Assembly: GCF_016904945.1 (NCBI RefSeq)
Contig: NZ_JADIKF010000040.1
Span: forward strand, 1,278,953 to 1,342,952
Source of the DNA: Dyella mobilis
Lineage (GTDB): Bacteria; Pseudomonadota; Gammaproteobacteria; Xanthomonadales; Rhodanobacteraceae
Reading direction: 5' to 3'
DNA length: 64,000 bases
Shown here: piece by piece, positions 16,933 to 26,506 of the stretch
Position numbering within the stretch: position 1 is the stretch's first letter
Layout of the letters: the number at the start of each line of letters is the position of its first letter
The notes under the pieces: model-generated
Database searches by the model: none
Told to the model about the DNA's origin: nothing
Seen by the model: the letters and a program-made list of their open reading frames with translations, nothing else
Translations under genes and position numbers: made by a program

Positions 16933-18705
16933 ATGATCGATCTGTCCCGTTACCCGCATCTGTCCGCGATCGAGTCGCCGGCGGATCTCCGCCGCATTCC
17001 CGATGAACAACTCCCCATCGTCGCGGACGAGTTGCGCGGGTACCTGATCGAGGCGGTCGCAAGTTCTGGCGGCCATTTCGGCGCGGGGCTGGGGGTGGTG
17101 GAGCTGACGGTCGCCCTGCACGCCGTGTTCGACACCCCGCGCGACCGGCTGGTCTGGGACGTCGGCCACCAGTGCTATCCGCACAAGATCCTCACCGGCC
17201 GGCGCGACCGCATCACCACCATCAAGAAGAAGGACGGCCTGGCGCCATTTCCGCGCCGGGACGAAAGCGAGTACGACACCTTCGGCGTCGGCCACTCTTC
17301 CACTTCGATATCCGCCGCGCTGGGCATGGCGATCGCACTGCGGCACAAAGGCGATAGGCGCAAGCTCGTTACCGTGGTCGGCGACGGCGCGATGACCGCA
17401 GGCATGGCGTTCGAGGCGCTCAATCACGCGGCCGATATCAACGCCGACATGCTGGTGGTGTTCAACGACAACGGCATGTCGATCAGCGAGAACGTGGGCG
17501 GCCTGACCAAATCGGTGGCGCGCCTGCCCGGCACGCTGTTCGAGGAAATGGGTTTTCACTACAACGGCCCGGTCGACGGCCACGACGTGGTGCAACTGCT
17601 GCAAGCCTTGCGCACCGTAAAAAATCTGCCCGGCCCGCAGTTGCTGCACGTCGTCACCACCAAGGGCAAGGGCTACGCACCGGCGGAAAAGGCGCAGATC
17701 GAATACCACGCGGTGGGTCCGTTCGATCCCAACGCCGGCGTGGTGAAAAAAGCCGGCCCGTCCAAGCCCACCTATTCGGATGTATTCAGTGACTGGCTGT
17801 GCGACGTGGCGGCCGTGGACGACCGCCTGCTCGCCATCACGCCGGCCATGCGCGAAGGCTCGGGACTGGTGCGTTTTTCCCAGGAATATCCGCAACGCTA
17901 TTTCGACGTGGCGATTGCCGAACAGCACGCCGTGACCCTCGCCGCAGGGATGGCCTGCGAAGGCGCCAAGCCGGTCGTGGCGATCTATTCCACGTTCTTG
18001 CAGCGCGCCTACGATCAGGTGATCCACGACGTGGCGCTGCAGAATCTGGACGTGACCTTCGCCATCGATCGCGCCGGCGTGGTGGGGCCCGACGGCGCCA
18101 CCCACGCGGGCAGCTTCGACCTGAGTTTTCTGCGCTGCCTGCCTAACCTGGTGATCATGGCGCCGGCCGACGAAAACGAATGCCGCGCGATGCTCACCAC
18201 AGGTTTCCGCCACGACGGCCCGGCGGCCATCCGTTATCCGCGCGGCACCGGCCAGGGCGTTGCCGTCGCCAAGACCCTCGATACGCTGCCGCTAGGCAAG
18301 GCGGAACTGCGCCGCCGCGGCCATGGCCTGGCGATATTGAGCTTCGGCGCGATGCTGCCGCCAGCGGAGGAAATCGCCAAGGAACTCGACGCGACCCTGG
18401 TGAACATGCGTTTTGTCAAGCCGCTGGATGAAACCTTGCTGCTCGAACTGGCGAAAGACCACAGTGCCTTCGTCACCCTCGAGGACAACGCAGTGGCGGG
18501 CGGTGCCGGTGCGGGCGTGGCCGAGTGCTTGATGGCGCGTGGTGTAAGCTTGCCGGTCCTGCATCTGGGCCTGCCCGATGCCTATCTGGAACACGGCACC
18601 CGCGAGGAAGTGCTGAGCGAAGCGGGACTGGATCTGCCCGGCATCCGCAAGGCGATTCTTGCCCGTTTCCCCAAGCTCGGTTCGTTGAACCAGGCGAGTG
18701 CTTAA
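16933..18705 (+). CDS. dxs: 1-deoxy-D-xylulose-5-phosphate synthase, internally shortened
   Basis: A 590-residue thiamine-diphosphate enzyme that condenses pyruvate and glyceraldehyde 3-phosphate, the first step of the MEP isoprenoid pathway. The cofactor motif VGDGAMTAG...NDN (about 149-176), GHSSTS, PGPQ, AIAEQHAVT and YSTFLQRAYDQ are all present. Between NVGGLTKSVARL (ending at Leu198) and PGTLFEEMGF about 39 residues that Escherichia coli Dxs has are missing, cleanly in frame; the rest aligns without gaps, which accounts for the short length. In known Dxs structures much of this linker is disordered. No frameshift is seen. The HpnN-type transporter for hopanoids follows 103 bp downstream, consistent with isoprenoid supply. 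Confidence 0.93.
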   Translation: MIDLSRYPHLSAIESPADLRRIPDEQLPIVADELRGYLIEAVASSGGHFGAGLGVVELTVALHAVFDTPRDRLVWDVGHQCYPHKILTGRRDRITTIKKKDGLAPFPRRDESEYDTFGVGHSSTSISAALGMAIALRHKGDRRKLVTVVGDGAMTAGMAFEALNHAADINADMLVVFNDNGMSISENVGGLTKSVARLPGTLFEEMGFHYNGPVDGHDVVQLLQALRTVKNLPGPQLLHVVTTKGKGYAPAEKAQIEYHAVGPFDPNAGVVKKAGPSKPTYSDVFSDWLCDVAAVDDRLLAITPAMREGSGLVRFSQEYPQRYFDVAIAEQHAVTLAAGMACEGAKPVVAIYSTFLQRAYDQVIHDVALQNLDVTFAIDRAGVVGPDGATHAGSFDLSFLRCLPNLVIMAPADENECRAMLTTGFRHDGPAAIRYPRGTGQGVAVAKTLDTLPLGKAELRRRGHGLAILSFGAMLPPAEEIAKELDATLVNMRFVKPLDETLLLELAKDHSAFVTLEDNAVAGGAGAGVAECLMARGVSLPVLHLGLPDAYLEHGTREEVLSEAGLDLPGIRKAILARFPKLGSLNQASA

Positions 18706-18808
18706 AAACAATTTGCCGAAGGCCGCGTGATGCCCTCTCTCCTCCGGGGAGAAGAAGCAAAGCCCCGTGGTTGCGACATACATCCATCAATAAGGAAGCG
18801 TTAGGCCC

Positions 18809-21409
18809 GTGACTGAGCTTATCGTCCGCATCGTTCAATTCTGCCGGCGCTTTGCCGTGTATGTGCTGGTGTTCTACGCCGTGATGGCGGGAGCCGGCAT
18901 CTGGTTGGCCGCGCATCGCCTGAGCGTGGATACCGACACCGACAACATGTTCGCCAAGACGCTGCCCTGGCGCCAGCACGCCATGGCGTTCGACCGCGAA
19001 TTCCCGCAGTTCAACAACCTGCTGGTAATGGTGGTGCGCGGCGCCACCGCCGAGGAAACCGACGAAACCGCCGCGCAGCTGGCCAAAGCGATGGAGGCGG
19101 ACAAAAAGCATTTCATCGACGTGAGCCGCCCGGATGCCGATCCGTTTTTCCGCACCGAGGGCCTGTTGCTGCTCGGCCCGGACGACCTGACCAAGCTGCT
19201 CAATTCGCTGATGAACGCGCAGGCCCTGCTGGGGCCGCTGGCCGCCGATCCTTCAGCACGCGGGCTGTTGAACGGCGTGTCGCTGATGGCGATCGGCGTG
19301 CGCATCCAGCATGCCGATCTCTCTCCCTACAAGCCTGCGCTGGACCAGTTGCGCCAGGTGCTCGACGACGCCGCGGACGGCCATCCCGTACCGTTGTCGT
19401 GGCAAGGCCTGCTGGGTTCGGATGTCACCCAGCAACCCGACAATCTGCGCATGGTGCTCGCGCATCCGGTGCTGGAAGAAGGTTCGCTCGAACCGGGCAA
19501 AGCGGCCACCCGCGCCATGGAGCACATCCGCGACGGCCTGCCGGATGTGAAGGCCGGCCGCGTGCGCATCGACTACACCGGGCCGGTGGCCTTGGCCGAC
19601 GTGCAGTTCGGCGCGCTGACCAAGGGCATCGTGTGGAGCACGCTGGGCAGCCTGTTGCTGCTCACGCTGTGGCTGTACCTGGCGATGCATTCGTTCCGCC
19701 GCATCATTCCCATTCTCATCACCCTGCTGGTGGGCTTTGCGCTGACGATCGGATTCGCCGCGCTCGCCATCGGCACGCTCAACGTGATCTCGGTAGCCTT
19801 CGCCGTGCTGTTCGTGGGCCTGGCGGTGGACTTCGGCATCCAGTTTGCCGTGCGCATGCGCGAGATGCGCATGCTGCACGAAGACATCAACGTGGCCATC
19901 GCCGAATGCGCACGCGTGTCCGGCAGTCAGATCGCCGTCGCCGCCGCCGCCACCGCTTGCGGCTTTCTCGCGTTTTCGCCGACCAGTTTCGTGGGCGTGG
20001 CCGAGCTGGGCACCATCGCCGGCGTCGGCATGGGCATCGCCCTGGTATGTACGCTGACCTTGTTGCCGGCACTGTTCAGCCGGTTCAAGCCCAAGCGCCA
20101 AAGTGGCGAGCTGGCATTGCCGTTCGGCCCGAAAATGGACGTGTTCCTGCACCGACGCTACAAGCCAGTGCTGGTCGTGTTCGCACTGCTCGGCGTGATT
20201 GGCCTGTACGCCGCCATACGCATGCCGTTCGATGCCAACCCGCTCAACACGCAGGACCAGCATTCCGAGCCGATGCGCACGCTGCGCAGCCTCGCCGCCA
20301 ACCCGATCACCAACCCCTTCAACATCAACATCATGGTGCCGGACCTGGCCACCGCACGCACGCTCACCGACAAGCTGTCGAAGCTGCCGGAAGTGTCCCA
20401 GGTGATTTCCGCCGCCACCTTCGTGCCGCCCGACCAGCAAGCCTCGCTCGACCAGCTCAACCAGGCACAGGTGCTGATGCTGCCATCGCTGGATGTCGAC
20501 CCTTCCGCACCGCCGCTCACACCTGCCGCGCTGCGCTCGGCCATTGAAGATGCACGTGGCGCGATTGCCGATGCCAACTCGCAAATGCCTGCTGACTCGC
20601 CGTTGCGCAGCATCGACGCTGCCTTGGAAAAGCTTGCCAAGGCGCCCGACGACCGCCTGATGGCGATGAACGAAGCGGTGAGCCGCTTCCTGCCGGCCCA
20701 GTTGCAAAGCCTGCGCGATGCACTGGACGCCAAGCCTGTGACTCTGGCAACGCTGCCCGAATCGATCAAGCGCAACTGGGTCAGTCCTTCCGGACAGGTG
20801 CTGGTGCAGGTGTCGCCCACGGTCAACGACCAGGACACGCAAGGCCTGCGCCGCTTCGTGGAAGCGGTACAGCACATTGCACCCGACGCGGGCGGCCCGG
20901 CAGTCACCACCGTGGCCTCCGCCGACACCATGATGCGTGCCTTCAAGCAGGCCGCGGTGCTGGCGACCATCGCCATCGCCATCGTGTTGATGCTGGTCAT
21001 CCGTCACCTGAAGGACACCGGCATCGTGCTGCTGACGCTGGGCATGTCCGCACTGCTGACCGCCCTGCTCGCGCGCATGCTGGGCATGGCCGTCAACTAT
21101 GCAAACATCATTTCGCTGCCGCTGCTGCTGGGCGTGGGCGTGTCGTTCAACGTGTACTTCGTGATGAACTGGCGCGCCGGCATGCGCCGCTTCATCAGCT
21201 CGGCTTCGGCGCGCGCGGTGCTGTTCTCGGCACTCACCACCGGTACGGCGTTCGGCTCGCTGGCACTCTCGCACGATCTGGGCATGTCGAGTATGGGGCG
21301 CATGCTGCTGGTCAGCCTGGTGGCGGTGCTGTTGGCGACCTTCGTATTCCTGCCTGCGCTGTTGTATGCGATCAAGCCGCCGCGGCAGATCAGCGGTATC
21401 GCGCACTGA
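18809..21409 (+). CDS. hpnN: HpnN-like RND/MMPL transporter
   Basis: An 866-residue RND-family membrane protein with two repeated halves. Each has one N-terminal helix, a periplasmic domain of about 200-250 residues and a block of about five helices (about 273-410 and 705-860). LLLTLWLYLAMHSFRRI, SVAFAVLFVGLAVDFGIQFAVRMRE and LGVGVSFNVYFVMNWRAG mark the conserved membrane core of the hopanoid-associated transporter HpnN, which moves hopanoids to the outer membrane. The start is GTG at 18809 after an AAGGAAG site. It follows dxs in the same direction; no other hpn gene is in the window, so the specific assignment rests on sequence pattern, and another MMPL lipid exporter is possible. Confidence 0.75.
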   Translation: MTELIVRIVQFCRRFAVYVLVFYAVMAGAGIWLAAHRLSVDTDTDNMFAKTLPWRQHAMAFDREFPQFNNLLVMVVRGATAEETDETAAQLAKAMEADKKHFIDVSRPDADPFFRTEGLLLLGPDDLTKLLNSLMNAQALLGPLAADPSARGLLNGVSLMAIGVRIQHADLSPYKPALDQLRQVLDDAADGHPVPLSWQGLLGSDVTQQPDNLRMVLAHPVLEEGSLEPGKAATRAMEHIRDGLPDVKAGRVRIDYTGPVALADVQFGALTKGIVWSTLGSLLLLTLWLYLAMHSFRRIIPILITLLVGFALTIGFAALAIGTLNVISVAFAVLFVGLAVDFGIQFAVRMREMRMLHEDINVAIAECARVSGSQIAVAAAATACGFLAFSPTSFVGVAELGTIAGVGMGIALVCTLTLLPALFSRFKPKRQSGELALPFGPKMDVFLHRRYKPVLVVFALLGVIGLYAAIRMPFDANPLNTQDQHSEPMRTLRSLAANPITNPFNINIMVPDLATARTLTDKLSKLPEVSQVISAATFVPPDQQASLDQLNQAQVLMLPSLDVDPSAPPLTPAALRSAIEDARGAIADANSQMPADSPLRSIDAALEKLAKAPDDRLMAMNEAVSRFLPAQLQSLRDALDAKPVTLATLPESIKRNWVSPSGQVLVQVSPTVNDQDTQGLRRFVEAVQHIAPDAGGPAVTTVASADTMMRAFKQAAVLATIAIAIVLMLVIRHLKDTGIVLLTLGMSALLTALLARMLGMAVNYANIISLPLLLGVGVSFNVYFVMNWRAGMRRFISSASARAVLFSALTTGTAFGSLALSHDLGMSSMGRMLLVSLVAVLLATFVFLPALLYAIKPPRQISGIAH

Positions 21410-21425
21410 TAGAAGCTGCACCGCA

Positions 21426-21453
21426 GGTTGGGTTACACGCAGCTAACCCAACC
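21426..21453. repeat. GGTTGGGTTA inverted repeat between convergent genes
   Basis: GGTTGGGTTA (21426-21435) and TAACCCAACC (21444-21453) form a perfect 10-bp stem around an 8-base loop. It lies between the convergent hpnN-like and GH43 genes and looks like a dispersed proteobacterial intergenic palindrome; it may act as a bidirectional terminator, although T-tracts are absent. Confidence 0.6.
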
Positions 21454-21461
21454 CGCGACGG

Positions 21462-23135
21462 TCAGGCATCGTTGCTCGCGCGATAGGTGAAATCCTTCAC
21501 CACAATACTTCCCTCGTTCGCACTGTAGATACCGATCTTCAGGCTGACGAAACCGCCGAACACGTTGTGGTGAATACCCGACACTTCCATGCGCAGGCCG
21601 TGCAGCACCCAGGTTTTGCCGTCGTCGTGGGAGTAGTGGTAGGTGATGACGTTGTTGTCGTTGGTCAGGCGAATACGCACGCTTGACGTCTTCATCGGCG
21701 TGCGCATCCAGCTCTGCTCCTGCGCGTATTCGAAGGTTTTCATCTCGCTCGATGAAAACCCCACGCCGACGAATGCCACCGGGTTGTAATACAACAACAA
21801 TCCGCCTTCCGCTTGGCCAACGAGTTCGATGGTGACTTCCGCGACGTAGGAACGATCGCCGACCAGGCAGGTCAGCGGCGAACTGTCTGCTGGCGAGCGC
21901 CCTTTTGCTGCCAGGTGCAGGCCGCCTGCCGCGTAGCTCACGCGCTGCAGTTCGCCGGGCGACGCATCCAGCACGCTCCACTGCGTGCCGAGACGATTCT
22001 GCGTGAAGTCATCCGACAAGGCGCGTCCCGCGGGTCCGCTGATGCCGCCTTTCGGCTTCGGCAACGGCCTGGAAAGATCACCGCCGGTGGCGCGAAACCA
22101 GCCGTCGTCTGTCCACACCATGGGTTCCAGCAGCGTTTGCCGACCGAGTGTCCGAAAGCCGTTCTCGTAGCCGTGATAAACCATCCACCAATCGCCCGCC
22201 GGCCCTTCCACCAGCGACGCATGCCCGCGCGACCACCATGGTTCGGATGCGCTCAAGGTGCGCACCAGCGGATTGTGCGGACAATCTTCCCAAGGCCCAT
22301 GCACCGATCGCGATCGCGCTGCGATGACCATGTGCCCGGTCGGCGGACCGGCCGTGCCGCCAATGGCACTGATCAGATAAAACCATTCTCCGCGGCGCAA
22401 CAGCTTCGGGCCTTCCGGCGCGAAATCCTCCACCACCCAGTCGTCGGGGTAATGCCAGGGTTTGTAGGCGTGTTGCAACTCGCCGTCGGTCGCCAGGCCG
22501 CTGTCCGCAAGCCGGATGCGGCGAATGCCGTTGACGAACAGATAGCGCTTGCCGTCTTCGCCGACGACGTGACCGGGATCGATGCAATCGCCGATCTTCA
22601 AGTCGATGGGATCGCTCCACGGACCTTCGATGCGATCGGCCCAGATCACATAGATGGACCATCCTGTTCCCGGATCGGCCGGCAGGTAAATGAAATAACG
22701 TCCGTCGTGCTTGCACAGGTCCACCGCCCATACCGTGCCAAGCGGCTTGGAAAGCGCCGGGCCGATCGGCGCCCAGTTCACCAGATCGGTGGAATGCCAG
22801 ATCACCAGCCCGGGCGTGGCATAGAACGGCGAGAACGTCATGTAGTAGTCGCCGCCGTCCTTGAGGATGGTCGGGTCTGGATGATCGCCGGGCATGATGG
22901 GATTGCGGTAGGTACCGTCGCCAAGGTCCGCCTTGCGCTGGCCTTCAATGCCCGCGCCCCAACTCACTGGCCGTTCGCCGTTCTCATCACCTTCGCCAGC
23001 CGCAGCCGCAGAAAAGCAAAACGGTGCTGCCGCAGCGCCGGCCAGCATCATTTTGAACACGTTGCGGCGGGATTGACTGACCACTTGGGCACCCTGCGTC
23101 TTAACTGATTTCGCATTGTGCAATGGTCGCGCCAA
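21462..23135 (-). CDS. Secreted GH43 family glycosidase
   Basis: A 557-residue glycoside hydrolase of the GH43 type (beta-xylosidase/alpha-arabinofuranosidase). A Tat-like signal (SRRNVFKMMLAGAAAAPFCFS, about 22-42) precedes the five-bladed propeller. The catalytic triad is visible: Asp87 in DHPDPTIL as base, Asp186 in CIDPGHV as modulator, Glu241 in APEGPKLL as acid. A C-terminal beta-sandwich (about 365-555; FTQNRLGTQWSVLDASPG onwards) fits the GH43 accessory domain. The start could be the first Met or one slightly downstream. It follows a TonB-dependent receptor gene by 55 bp on the same strand, so the two probably form a plant-polysaccharide utilisation pair. Confidence 0.88.
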   Translation of the reverse strand: MARPLHNAKSVKTQGAQVVSQSRRNVFKMMLAGAAAAPFCFSAAAAGEGDENGERPVSWGAGIEGQRKADLGDGTYRNPIMPGDHPDPTILKDGGDYYMTFSPFYATPGLVIWHSTDLVNWAPIGPALSKPLGTVWAVDLCKHDGRYFIYLPADPGTGWSIYVIWADRIEGPWSDPIDLKIGDCIDPGHVVGEDGKRYLFVNGIRRIRLADSGLATDGELQHAYKPWHYPDDWVVEDFAPEGPKLLRRGEWFYLISAIGGTAGPPTGHMVIAARSRSVHGPWEDCPHNPLVRTLSASEPWWSRGHASLVEGPAGDWWMVYHGYENGFRTLGRQTLLEPMVWTDDGWFRATGGDLSRPLPKPKGGISGPAGRALSDDFTQNRLGTQWSVLDASPGELQRVSYAAGGLHLAAKGRSPADSSPLTCLVGDRSYVAEVTIELVGQAEGGLLLYYNPVAFVGVGFSSSEMKTFEYAQEQSWMRTPMKTSSVRIRLTNDNNVITYHYSHDDGKTWVLHGLRMEVSGIHHNVFGGFVSLKIGIYSANEGSIVVKDFTYRASNDA

Positions 23136-23190
23136 AGATCGCCGTTATGAAAAACGACGACTTTATTTACTTTTTTTGCGAATCGGATCG

Positions 23191-25518
23191 CTAGAACGGC
23201 ACGTTGAATGCTACCCCCACCGTGCGCGGCGTCGACATCTGCACCAGCATCGGCCCGCCCACCGTGGAGAGGAAATTCACCGCTTCGTCGTTCAGGGTGC
23301 CGATCGGCACCTGCCGGTTGAGCAGGTTGCGCACGTAAAAATCGATGTTTGCGCCATTGCGCAAGTTCACGCCCGTATTGATGTCCAGGAAGGTGAATCC
23401 CGGCAGGTAGAAATTCGGATCGCTGCTGTCGCCCGAGAAACCTGCGTTGCGATGACTCGACGCGCGCACGTTGGCGCCGACGTACGCATCCAGCCCAGCC
23501 AGGATGAATGTGTACTTGCCGCTCAAGGTACCCGCCCATTTAGCGGAATACGGCAGCGGCGAGTTGGGTTGGATGCCCAGTTGCGGGCTGCCGTTCATGG
23601 TGTACGCGTCCGTGTAGGCCGAAGACGCTGCAAACTGCCACGACCCGCGAGAATAATTAGCCTGCATCTCCACGCCCTCGACACGCGCGTCGCCGGCGTT
23701 CTGAATAATGGTGTTGCCCAAGGTGTAGGTGTACAGCTGCACGTGGTGCCACTCGATGTCGTAGCCGTCGATGCCGACATTCAAATGACCATCGAGGTGG
23801 CTGCTCTTGTAGCCGAGCTCGTAGCTCTCCAGGTTGTCGGAACCGAAGCTGTCTTTCGCGTTGGGATTGGGACCGAGCAAGGTGCTCTGGAGGGGCGCTT
23901 GCAGTCCACCCGGCCGATAGCCGGTGGATGCACGCGCGTAGTAATTGTCGTGGTCGTTCGGCCGCCAGCTCAGCGTGACCATCTTGGTCACGTCGTCGCT
24001 CAACAGATGTTCGCGGAATCCGCCCTGGCTTCCGGCAAACGGCCCTTCCTCCAGATTGGACAGATGCTGCGAATTGCCGCTGGCGCGCATACCGACGGTC
24101 AAGTCGAGCGTCGGCTTGATGTGCCAGGTGAGATCGCCATAGCCTGCATACTCGGCAAAACCCGCGTTGACATTCTGCTGAATGAGACTGGTTTTCCCCG
24201 GGGGCGGAGCATTGTCTCCCTCGAGCGCGTATTGCTCCCAGACATTCTCCCGGTTGAACCACAACCCGCCCAGCCAATCGAAGTGTTCGTTCTTGCGCGA
24301 GGTGAGGCGAATCTCCTGCGAGGTCTTGTGCACGGTGTATTGGGAATCCACATAGAGCGAACTCATCGGCTGATCCACACCGAACAACGGCCCCAGCTCA
24401 TTGAGCAGGCCAAGGAATGAATCGGGATAATCCTGCACGCTGTGATTGACGAAATTCTGGTATGAACTGATCCAGTCCAGCGTAGCCCAATCAAAATCGT
24501 AGCCGACGTGGAACGAGTAAAGCTCAAGTGTCTGCGCAAACGGCTCGCGATGGTTCAGCCGGCGCACATACGGCCCACCGGAAATGGGTTGCCCCTGCAA
24601 ATTGTAGTCGGCCATGGACAATCCATCAGCAGCGATCTGCTGGGCCATGGCGGTTACGTTGAAGGTGAGCTTGTCGGTGGGATCGAATTCCAGTTGCACG
24701 CGCGCGCCTCGCGTATGCGTGCGATCGTCGCCGCCGGCCGGCGTTTCGCCCACGGCTTGATAGACGCCGGTGACGTGTTGATCGACCACTGCCACGCGCA
24801 ACGCCGCCTTGTCCTTTATCAGCGGAATGTTCAAGCTGGCGTGCTCGGTGTAGCTCATGCCTCCGCGGTTGGTGTTGGATATGTCGCCGCCGACATTGCC
24901 GGAAAATCCACTGGCATCCGGCTTGACGGTCACGTATTTCACCAGGCCGCCCATCGATCCTGCGCCGTACAAGGTGCCCTGCGGCCCATACAGGAATTCG
25001 ATGTGATCCAGATCGAGCAGGGCCGGGTCGAATACGAACGTTGCGGCTGCCGCATACACCGTGCTGCCGCCGACCGGCACATCGTCGATGTACAGCGACA
25101 CTGTGGGGCTGGTCTGGTTGCCGGTCGACACACCGCGCATGATCAGCTCGCCCTGCCCCGTGCCGCCCGCGCTCGCAAAGAACACACCAGGCTGATAAGA
25201 CACGTAGTCGTTGAGATTCTTCGCACCCACTTGCTGCAAAGACACAGCCTGTACCGTGTCGACGTGCATAGGCACTTCGCGTTCCGGTTCGCGCCGGCGA
25301 TTCGCCGTTACCATAACCTCGCCCAAGGTCACCGCGGACTTGCGATTCGACGGCGTCGCTGGTGGCGTGCCTGACGACGTTGCCGGCGCGGTAGCGGTCT
25401 GCGCCATCGCCGCGGTGGCAACGGCAGGAAGCATGAAAGGAAGCAGCAGGCGGATCGCACGTGGCAAGGAGTGCGCAACCGATTCACGACTGACGATGAC
25501 GCGATGAGTGTGCTTCAT
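23191..25518 (-). CDS. TonB-dependent receptor
   Basis: A 775-residue outer-membrane receptor. A signal peptide (1-40, AAMAQ) is followed by a plug domain with VTLGEVMVTANRRREPER (TonB-box-like start), GELIMRGVSTG and VSLYIDDVPVGG, and then DLDHIEFLYGPQGTLYGAGSMGGLVKYVT, the plug's characteristic end. The barrel runs to a C-terminal Phe (VGVAFNVPF), as expected for outer-membrane insertion. TonB-dependent receptors of this type in Xanthomonadales often import oligosaccharides; the GH43 gene immediately downstream suggests a xylo- or arabino-oligosaccharide, but no SusD-like partner or regulator is present. Substrate is inferred only. Confidence 0.9.
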   Translation of the reverse strand: MKHTHRVIVSRESVAHSLPRAIRLLLPFMLPAVATAAMAQTATAPATSSGTPPATPSNRKSAVTLGEVMVTANRRREPEREVPMHVDTVQAVSLQQVGAKNLNDYVSYQPGVFFASAGGTGQGELIMRGVSTGNQTSPTVSLYIDDVPVGGSTVYAAAATFVFDPALLDLDHIEFLYGPQGTLYGAGSMGGLVKYVTVKPDASGFSGNVGGDISNTNRGGMSYTEHASLNIPLIKDKAALRVAVVDQHVTGVYQAVGETPAGGDDRTHTRGARVQLEFDPTDKLTFNVTAMAQQIAADGLSMADYNLQGQPISGGPYVRRLNHREPFAQTLELYSFHVGYDFDWATLDWISSYQNFVNHSVQDYPDSFLGLLNELGPLFGVDQPMSSLYVDSQYTVHKTSQEIRLTSRKNEHFDWLGGLWFNRENVWEQYALEGDNAPPPGKTSLIQQNVNAGFAEYAGYGDLTWHIKPTLDLTVGMRASGNSQHLSNLEEGPFAGSQGGFREHLLSDDVTKMVTLSWRPNDHDNYYARASTGYRPGGLQAPLQSTLLGPNPNAKDSFGSDNLESYELGYKSSHLDGHLNVGIDGYDIEWHHVQLYTYTLGNTIIQNAGDARVEGVEMQANYSRGSWQFAASSAYTDAYTMNGSPQLGIQPNSPLPYSAKWAGTLSGKYTFILAGLDAYVGANVRASSHRNAGFSGDSSDPNFYLPGFTFLDINTGVNLRNGANIDFYVRNLLNRQVPIGTLNDEAVNFLSTVGGPMLVQMSTPRTVGVAFNVPF

Positions 25519-25624
25519 GGCGATACATCCGGGGCAGGTTTTGCTTTTCTAGTTTCCCTAGAAATGCCCGGATGCGCCGATATAACCCGGGCTCCTTAGT
25601 GTCGCCCGCAGTCTACGCTCATGT

Positions 25625-26476
25625 TCAAGGTGAGTCACAACTTTTGCTGATCGACCAGCATCCGACACTGACGCGATCGCGACCTTCCAGATCCTGCATC
25701 GTTGAAACTTTCGCGAAAGATGCGTTGCGCAGCAGCGTACGCACGGCCTCCCCTTGATCCCAACCGTGCTCGAACAATAGCCACCCATCTGCAAGCAGAT
25801 GTGCTTTTGCATCAGCGATGATACGACGGATATCGTCCAACCCATCCGCACCGGATGCGAGCGCGCTCAATGGCTCGAAACGCAGATCGCCCTGGTTCAA
25901 ATGAGGATCGTCACACTCGATATACGGCGGATTGGACACGATCACGCCGAAGCGCAGCCCTTGAAGCGGCGCGAACCAGTCGCCCTGCGCGAAGCTGACA
26001 TTGGCGATCCCGTGGCGCTGCGCATTGCGCTGCGCGACCGCCAGTGCGTCTACACTGGCATCGACAGCCGTCACCTCGGCACGTGGACGCTCGCGCGCGA
26101 TAGCCAAGGCAATCGCACCACTGCCGGTACCGAGGTCCGCAACGCGGACGTCGGCATCGATGGGCAAATGCTCAAGCGCCAGTTCCACCAGCAGCTCGGT
26201 TTCGGGGCGAGGTATCAATGTCGCAGGCGTTACTTCCAGATCCAGCGACCAGAAACCGCGCCGGCCGGTAATGTAGGCGACCGGTTCGCCGGCTTCGCGC
26301 TGCTCGACCAGCACGCGGTACGCCAGGGCATGTTCCGCGGACAGCGCATCGTCCGCGTGCGCAATCAACCAGCTGCGCGATTTGCTCAGCGCATAAGCCA
26401 ACAGCACTTCCGCATCGGTGCGGTCACCGAGTCGCTGTGTCGCCGTTTGCAGGGCTTCGCGTACTTTAACCATCAC
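25625..26476 (-). CDS. prmC: Peptide chain release factor N5-glutamine methyltransferase
   Basis: A 283-residue SAM methyltransferase of the PrmC/HemK family, which methylates the Gln of the GGQ motif in RF1 and RF2. The SAM-binding motif DLGTGSGAIALAI is at 114-126 and the catalytic NPPYI at 182-186, which holds the glutamine substrate. The N-terminal helical domain (REALQTATQRLGDRTDAEVLLAYAL) and IPRPETELLVE are also family hallmarks. The start could be Met1 or Met2 (GTAAAGGTTAAAG gives no choice). It lies 30 bp downstream of the M1 aminopeptidase on the same strand, so they are probably cotranscribed. prfA is not adjacent in the window. Confidence 0.93.
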   Translation of the reverse strand: MMVKVREALQTATQRLGDRTDAEVLLAYALSKSRSWLIAHADDALSAEHALAYRVLVEQREAGEPVAYITGRRGFWSLDLEVTPATLIPRPETELLVELALEHLPIDADVRVADLGTGSGAIALAIARERPRAEVTAVDASVDALAVAQRNAQRHGIANVSFAQGDWFAPLQGLRFGVIVSNPPYIECDDPHLNQGDLRFEPLSALASGADGLDDIRRIIADAKAHLLADGWLLFEHGWDQGEAVRTLLRNASFAKVSTMQDLEGRDRVSVGCWSISKSCDSP

Positions 26477-26506
26477 TGGAGGAATCCATGGCGGCGGAAT
26501 GTTCGT

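Noticed and set aside
19253..21421. A 722-codon minus-strand frame
   Set aside because: Antisense shadow of the HpnN-like transporter; the translation is Gln/His/Arg-rich without any domain.
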